Shown here: positions 57,273 through 64,000 of the stretch, piece after piece
Numbering within the stretch: position 1 is the first letter of the stretch
Layout: each line of letters opens with the position of its first letter
DNA from: Branchiostoma belcheri
Taxonomy: Eukaryota; Chordata; Leptocardii; Amphioxiformes; Branchiostomatidae
Length of the DNA: 64,000 bases
Assembly (NCBI RefSeq): GCF_001625305.1
Contig: NW_017803921.1
Span: forward strand, 1,827,505-1,891,504
Reading direction: 5' to 3'
Program-made: the position numbers and the translations under genes
The notes under the pieces: generated by a model
Told to the model about the DNA's origin: nothing
Databases searched by the model: none
Seen by the model: only the letters and a program-made list of their open reading frames with translations

Positions 57273-60200
57273 TCATAATAAATCAAAAATTACCTTTGTG
57301 TCCGATCCAAAGATGTTGTCGTGTTCTTTTATTGCTTCCGGGTCTTCCTCCTTCGGAGGTGGCAAGAGTTCACACGCAGGAGACCCGGGGGAGTCGTGGG
57401 ATCGGTAGGAGCTGCCCAGGCTGGTCATGCTGGACATGTCACTCAGGGTATCAGTCCGCCGACTGGACAGGGACCGCCTGATGAGGCTGCCACTGCTGCT
57501 GCTGCGCAGGCTCCGGTACGAGTTCGGGTACGGCAAGTACCTGCACAGGATGGTTGCATAGAAAGCTGCATTAAACTCTATCATATGGAACGATAACAGA
57601 ATAACTATAAAGAGATGGGAATGACAAGTCCTGTCCAAGAAACTAAAGGGAAACTATAGCTATAAGAACAAAACCTTTGACTATTCTTACCTGTTCAAAC
57701 CCGGTAGGGCATTTAGGTCTTGCGGGTCGCTAATGGTTGAGTTAGAGCTTTGTCTGCCGTTCGTCGAGAGAATGTTGCTGTCGCTGTTATCGGCACTGCT
57801 CCTTGATTTGCTGTACGTCCAGGGAAAGTCGTTGCTGCTCTTTTCACAGCTGTCAGAGCTGCTGTTTGGTTTGCTGTATGTCCAGGGAAAATTGCTGTTC
57901 CTGTCGCTGTCATCAGAGCCACTATTTGGTCTGCTGTACGTCCAGGGAAAGTCGTTGCTGCTCTTGTCGCTGTTACTAGAGCCTGTGTTTGGTTTGCTGT
58001 ACGTCCAAGGAAACAAGCTGAAGCTCTGCTTCAGTTTGCTGTACGTCCAGGGGAAATCGTTACTGTTCACGTCGCTGCTGTTAGAGCTCTGATTCGGGGA
58101 GCTGTACGTCCACGGAAAGCTGTTGCTGTTCATATCGCTGTTGTTAGAGCTTTGTTGCGGTGTGCTGTACGTCCACGGAAAGCTGTTACTGCCGTAGATG
58201 TCGTTACTGGAGCCGCCGGTTGGTGTATTCTGAGACCAAGTGAAGTATCCACTGGAGGAGCCGTCCCGTCTAGGAAGCCAGATCCAACGTCTATTGTAAC
58301 AGAATAGGACAGAATATAATTTGTTAAACGTCTGCGTTACATACGCACAAAATACCACTCAAGCAACTGGGTAGATTGAAAAAAAAACTGTCAACTACGT
58401 TGATATTATGTTGATTTGCATTTGATATGTTGATAACCAGTTTGCACAAAATGCACCCATCTTATTGAGTAATGAAGTGCGACTGGAATTTAACATACCC
58501 TCCACTGTGGCTGCTAGCTCCGTCGACTCTGTAGAATTTCACTTTCTTCGTCTTTCGTCTGTAGGCTGCGAGGCAGGCACAAAGCAGGCACAGCAAAGGG
58601 ATCCCGACGGACAGGGCAACCGCAGGCAGGAGCACCGTCGTCTGGACAGGAATGTTCGCCGCTACATTCATGGAAAAGACAAACATTTAGTCAACGGTTT
58701 TATGGTTTAATAAAAAGGAAAGAGAAAAATAAAAGACTAAGTGTTCTCCGTTGGGGTAACTGTGGCCGAGTAGGCTTTATGACAACAGAAGTGGCATTAC
58801 GAGAGATACAATTATACCATTCTGTATGCCTTTCACCAAACAGATACATTAATTTTATATTTTTGACACCAGGATTATCACATTTCGGAAAAAAATCAAT
58901 CAACCCGTCAACCTATCAACAGATCAATAAATCTGCTAACATCTAATCACTCAGTCAGCCTATGAATTATTTATTAATCTACAAGTAAGCAAGCAGCCAT
59001 GCTCACCGACACATGTTCCGTTGATAAGCTGGAAGCCCTCGTCACAGACACATGTAGAAGTACCATTCACAAGCCGACACCGGCCTCCAGTACCACAGTC
59101 TTCCGGGCAGGTTGTCTTTAGGGTTGTGGAAGGTGGTGGAGAGGTTGTCTTGGATGATGTACCAGTAGTGCTTGGTGTTAATGTCACTACTGCTTGTTGA
59201 CTTGTCATGACGGTTGGTGACGTCTTGGTAAGTGTTGTAGGTCTATCTGACGCCTGTCTGTATGTAGCACTGATGGTTGATGCTGTTGTTAGCCTTGATG
59301 CTGGAGGAACGAGAAATGGGTTGCATTTCAGACACTTCAAGCGATTGATGATATTTTGATGCCGTGCTTTGTTTTGTCTGTGTGGCTTTTTCTGTCAAGT
59401 TTGGCAACACAGTACAGGTAATAGGGAAACAAGAACGCTCCCAGCACCGTAGAGATACCATAAAGTCATGATGTACGTACAAAGAGACGGGCGGCAGGAT
59501 TGTCCGTCCGGCCCTAGCAGGAAGCCCTGCCGACATGAACAGGTGTAGGAGCCGGGCGTGTTGTGGCAGTTGTGATCGCATCCGTCCACACCCAGCAGGC
59601 ACTCGTTCATATCTGCATCGGTGTGAAAGATACAAACACTTGATTACACTTCATGACTAGGGTGGTTTTGGTAGACAGACATGTATGGCAGATAGCCTTC
59701 TATTCGGTCAACCAAGGGAATTAAGGTTTTTTCGAGTTAATCGTTTTGCTACTTCGCCAGTTCAGAACTGTTTGCTACATTGCAGAAGACAATTTGATAC
59801 ATGGCAGATTTTGCCACATTTCAATTTTGTTCACTACCTTTTCTTTGTTTTATGTGTATATTAAACATATCAATGTAGCAACTATGATTCAAGGAGCTTA
59901 TGCTATTTCGACACAAGCTATGAATGAACAGTGACAAGAAGTTTAAAAAGAACGTGTGTTTCATACCTATGCAGGAAATGCTGTCATTGGCCAGTTGCCA
60001 ACCGATGGCGCATGTGCAGACGTATGAGCCAAGGGTGTTCCGGCAGCCGACCTTGCACAGCACATTGTAAAGATCCTGGTAGAGACACTCGTCAATATCT
60101 GAAAATCAAACAAATATTATAGGTATTGTCAAAACCCGATCATAATGAGGCAACAGCACACAATCCTTGGCCTTCTTGCGTGTCTTTGAGCTCCTCAGCA

Positions 60201-63200
60201 TCGTGTTCAGGAGTCGGGTTCGACGTATTTGATACAAACGTTTTGTATAAACATTAACACATGCATCCATATTTTGAGTCACGTTATAGTGACAAGGACC
60301 TTAGCCCATACCCAGTAATTCAGGACCTGCTCCATTATCAAAATTATATGACAAGTATCTAAAATACGGATCTGTTACATTTATTGTATTGCTGTGCCTT
60401 ACCTCCACACTTGATGCCGTCTCCAGAGTAGCCTACATCACATATGCAGTCGTACCCTGGGCTGGTGTTGTTACAGTAGGCGTTCACGGAGCACTTTGCA
60501 AGGTTTTCGGTGCATTCGTCTATATCTGAAAATGTCAGCATAGAGTATTAGATGGACAGCATACGACTTTTAAATCTGAAATCTCTCATTTTGTACATCC
60601 TATTGTATCTAGAAACGTGCCTGTCTAGTCCTATGCCTGGATAGGTTAGGGTTACGAACAGACACAGTTCTGGATTGTCTCCGCGTATTCAAGGCAAGAA
60701 CATAAATTTGCCCCAGACACTGTTCTGGATGCGCGCCGACTATCCAGAACCGTGCATGAGCATGGTTCTGCATAAGACACAGTTCTGGATACAGCAGTTG
60801 CGTTGTAGATCTAATCAGTGTTCTCAAAAAACAAGAGAAAGTATTTACCTAGGCAAGTGCACATGTCCTTGTCCAGGACCATGCCCTGTTGACATGCGCA
60901 GTGGAAGGATCCGGGGGTGTCCACACAAAGGTGCGTACAGTTGCCGTTGTCAATGGCACATTCATCGATATCTGTAGGGTAACGTAAGAATCAACACAGG
61001 AGATGAATAAGTATGGAAATGCTAATGTTTGTACAATATCTTCTTACCGATTTCAACCCATGTTACATATCTGAATAATTCTTTGTACCCGGTTTCGAGA
61101 AAGTAGTACGAAAAAGAAAATATCATTAGCATAAATAATGTTCGCTTACTTCGACAATGTCGTTTCCCGTGATCCTTGTTGAGCTGGTACCCCGGATGAC
61201 AGGAGCACTCGTAACTGCCCTCGGTGTTGATGCAGTCTCCATGCTCGTCACACATGTGCCCGTTCTCGCACTCGTTGATATCTTGAAAATGACACAAGCT
61301 GTAGTTAAAGCAGTGTTTTCCCGACAAAAGAGCCATATTCCCATTCTTAACTAAAAAGCAGCAAAGCTTAACCGCCCATATACAACACACAGGTCTGCTC
61401 AACTGACTACATTACGCGTGTATTAAATTTCTACAAACTCTGAAGCTTCCATCGTTGTCTTATTTCATATTGGCCTCTACAACTCTACAACATCCATATA
61501 TTCAACGCTAAGGAATTTAGATAGATGATTTAGGAACAGCTCTCATTGATTTTGTAATGTAATCAGAGTTATACCTTTTCTTTCGATACTTAACACCTAG
61601 AAACACAATGCTTATTCATACGTTCTTCTAACATCAGAAGGCTCCCATTGAAAGTATGGTAGTCACATTGAAATATACTGATTAAATTGCTACCTACCTC
61701 CACATGTGTTGTTTGGCAGAAGCTGGTACCCAGAGGCACAGACACAGACCTCTTCGATGTCACCTGACTCAGTCACGTTCACTGCGCAATGGCCGATGGG
61801 AGGTGGCGAGCATGTGTTGTTGGTCGAACAGTTGGCGATAGCTGCATAGACCAAACAGTACAGCCACTTTTAATAATGTAACGTTTTCCAACAGTGTTAT
61901 TTCCATAAAGTAAAACTGTCCTATTTCCTAAACATAGAATATTGACGAGTATCAAAAAAGAGGTTTTCAAGTAATGATTAAAACTCAATACAAGTAAAAC
62001 TTACGTTTACACGTGTTTCCATCTAGATTCAAAGTGAACAAATCTTCGCAGCCACAGTCGTAGTAGCCCACTTTGTCCACACAGATTTGCTCACAGACGT
62101 GCTCGGCCGCACACTCGTTCAGTTCTGCAAAATCATAGAGTCCCCATATGAGCTTGTGTTTATTTTATGTCTAAGCATGGTAAGAATTCTTCACTGCCTA
62201 ACAGCAGATAGAAATTGGCCAATGTATAACAGTAACATAAAGGAATGATATTTTTTGACAAAGGTCATTCAATTGTTGTCAACCTGAAGTCCGTTGGATG
62301 TACCTTGGCAAGTGTGTCCGTCTTCTGTCAACACATAAGCGACGCCACATTCACAGTAGTAGCTTCCTTTTGTGTTGATGCACAGCCGTTCACAGCCGCC
62401 ATTCTGGGTCACACACTCGTTTACATCTGTAACATTCGCATGACATCATTGAAATACATGTTTATTCAATTGCACATTGTCTTCAGAAATATGCTTATCT
62501 GCAATGTAGTTCTATGGATGGTAGGCACGGTTCGGTTCTTGGATCCAAGAACGTATGTACACTGTAGATTTGAACCAGTTCTGGACACCAGTGGACTATG
62601 TAAAACTGTGCCTGGACATGGTTCTGGATAAAGCACGATACCAGATATAGTCTTAGCTACTTGAGTGTGCTGCAACTTTTTGCTGTACTATTTTCCAATA
62701 AAGTAGATCTAACCTTGGCAGGTCCTTCCGTTGTCGGTGGTGTAGAAGCCGTCCTTGCAGGAGCACGTGTAGGATCCAGCGGTGTTGTTACAGATCCCGT
62801 GGATCGGGTCGCAGTCATTGGTGTTTAAGTCGCGACATTCATTGATGTCTACATGAAAACGTAATGCACATTTATTAGAGAAAAAACCCAGTGCAATGGG
62901 AAAGAATAGAGTCAGACCTATAGGAGTTAAACATGCACCACTATCCACTGCCGTAGTGACTGCAGTAGTAAATGCCAGTTAAGTTAGGAAATATTTACTT
63001 TCTAGAAATAAAATTACCGGACTTGACAACTTACGTAAATGCCCAACTTTACAAACATTTGCCACCTTTGGTAAATCTAACTTTACGTGCAGTGAATTGG
63101 GAATGATAAAACTCTGACAATGCTTACCAAAGCAAGTGTGCCCGTCCGCTTCCTTGGCGAAGCCATCGTGGCACACACAGGAATAACTCCCGGGCGTGTT

Positions 63201-63268
63201 CTCACAGTTAGCGTTCACACATTGGTGGACACGGGGGTCCGAGTCATCAAGGAGGCACTCGTTCAAAT
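57273..63268 (-). CDS. Multi-EGF type I membrane protein with cytoplasmic FPWTYS repeats (5' end outside window)
   Basis: Exons in transcript order: 63268-63128, 62848-62714, 62426-62304, 62124-62005, 61841-61698, 61281-61150, 60971-60849, 60525-60403, 60098-59967, 59612-59481 (one EGF-like module each, all phase 1-1), 59300-59007 (Thr/Ser-rich stalk plus an 11th EGF), 58661-58499 (membrane helix LLPAVALSVGIPLLCLLCACLAAY, then RRKTKK), 58290-57691 (repeat region) and 57540-57273 (tail to stop). Most EGFs begin D-I/V/L/M-N/D-E-C and are of the calcium-binding kind. The cytoplasmic part has seven FPWTYS units in a Ser/Asn/Asp-rich setting, then a Ser/Arg-rich tail with LLPPPKEED, ending KVIFDLL. 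I know no named family with this tail. It is a likely surface receptor or adhesion protein; the function is unknown. The gene continues past the right edge. Confidence 0.88.
57760..58250 (-). repeat. FPWTYS tandem repeat, coding
   Basis: Seven FPWTYS motifs in frame, spaced 15-25 residues apart, most followed by x-P/x-x-S-S and a S/N/D-rich spacer (consensus FPWTYSKPNSSSxxSD). A degenerate unit (YFTWSQNTP) precedes them. The codons for the core vary at third positions between units, and one unit has a shortened spacer (FSLFPWTYS). Confidence 0.92.
60600..60830. repeat. Interspersed repeat with 'gttctggat' / 'atccagaac' motifs
   Basis: Several direct and inverted copies of 'cagttctggata' occur here. 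Similar segments lie at about 62520-62640 and 52255-52400. Probably copies of one short inverted-repeat element; ends not resolved. Confidence 0.4.
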
Positions 63269-63789
63269 CTGCCAAAATAAGTTACAGTGATTGAAAACCT
63301 CAATGTTTCTACCAGTGACTTTATTAAGTAAAGCTGTTTAATGTAGAAGTTACGCAAAAATAGAGTCGTTTTGCGCCAAAAGACGGTTTACCGGTTACGT
63401 GAAACAAAGTAGTAGGAACAAACAAAGTAGTAGAAACAAAGTAGTAGAAACAAGGGAAATCGTAGATTTCAAACCTTCGGGTTTTTTTGTGTTCTAAGGT
63501 TTAGGTTATTTGTTTGTGTGTAGTATGAAAGTTATGTGCGTAATATGTTTGTATGTGTTTGATGGCTACTGACGGTTGGTTCGGTATGGACTGTTGATTA
63601 ACGTGTCTCACAGTCTGATAGCCTGCACCGTCACCCGCGCCATTACCCCCGCCGTCATCCCGCGCCGTCATTGCTGCGCCGTCACCCAAAATTTTTATCG
63701 GAACCAGACACCCCTCTGTTTGACCCCTTTTGAATGCTAAGACCCAAAACTGCAACCGCCCCATTCCTTAACAACATGGTAATTACCAT

Positions 63790-64000
63790 TTTCAGCATGG
63801 CGGGGGTGTCCGGAGCACTTAAAAACCTTTTATTTCGACGCCCATAAACACATATGCAATTAAACAAAAACGTTCTGCATCATCTGCAGCCCAATAGCAA
63901 TACGTATACCGAACCACAGACAAATCCGTCCAGCCGATCGCGAGAAACAGCTGCTGACAGAAATGTTTCGAACCATAGTAAAACCTCCTCGCGGAAGGAT
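63790..64000 (-). repeat. Interspersed repeat, inverted relative to 36830-37010
   Basis: The reverse complement begins 'atccttccgcgaggaggttt' and contains 'gctattgggctgcagatgatgca', matching the copy near 36830. It reaches the window edge and lies in an intron of the EGF gene. Family not identified. Confidence 0.7.

Overview
The window reads as invertebrate-deuterostome nuclear DNA, most probably amphioxus (Branchiostoma). That is an inference from the mix of features: intron-rich genes with GT-AG junctions, tandem kelch-like genes, an integrin alpha chain, a four-jointed kinase, a class B GPCR ectodomain, and many small fold-back and tRNA-derived repeats. Two 20-N runs mark assembly gaps. 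All exon borders below were read by eye from splice signals, phase and protein continuity; no RNA evidence was available.

Layout. (1) 1-10240, plus strand: three tandem kelch-like (BTB-BACK-Kelch) genes. The first is cut by the window edge, the second has a 965-bp transposon inside its Kelch exon, and the third is intact. (2) 11.5-13.4 kb, minus strand: two exons of a PTH-receptor-like hormone-receptor domain and a secreted Reeler-domain protein with a TATA box. (3) 15.0-29.7 kb, plus strand: a 15-exon ABCG half-transporter (761 aa in my model) with up to three alternative first exons; its large first intron holds a 5'-truncated CR1/L2-type LINE. (4) 31.1-32.9 kb, minus strand: another kelch-like gene, split by a one-base frameshift in a C5 run. 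(5) 33.6-36.5 kb: a TTAA-flanked DNA transposon, its left end present twice around an assembly gap. (6) 38.1-42.2 kb, plus strand: a seven-exon four-jointed-like Golgi kinase (498 aa) that has lost the family's DNE metal-binding motif. (7) 43.4-55.8 kb, plus strand: an integrin alpha chain of about 29 exons without an inserted I domain. (8) 57.3-63.3 kb and beyond the right edge, minus strand: a type I membrane protein with at least 11 EGF-like modules, a Thr-rich mucin-like stalk, one membrane helix and an unusual cytoplasmic region carrying seven copies of an FPWTYS motif.

No operon-like organisation is expected or seen. Several products act at the cell surface or in the secretory pathway (ABCG transporter, integrin, EGF receptor-like protein, four-jointed kinase, Reeler protein), but I see no evidence that they form one pathway. 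The strongest candidate for something undescribed is the FPWTYS-repeat receptor; the DNE-less four-jointed kinase and the isolated hormone-receptor exons come next.
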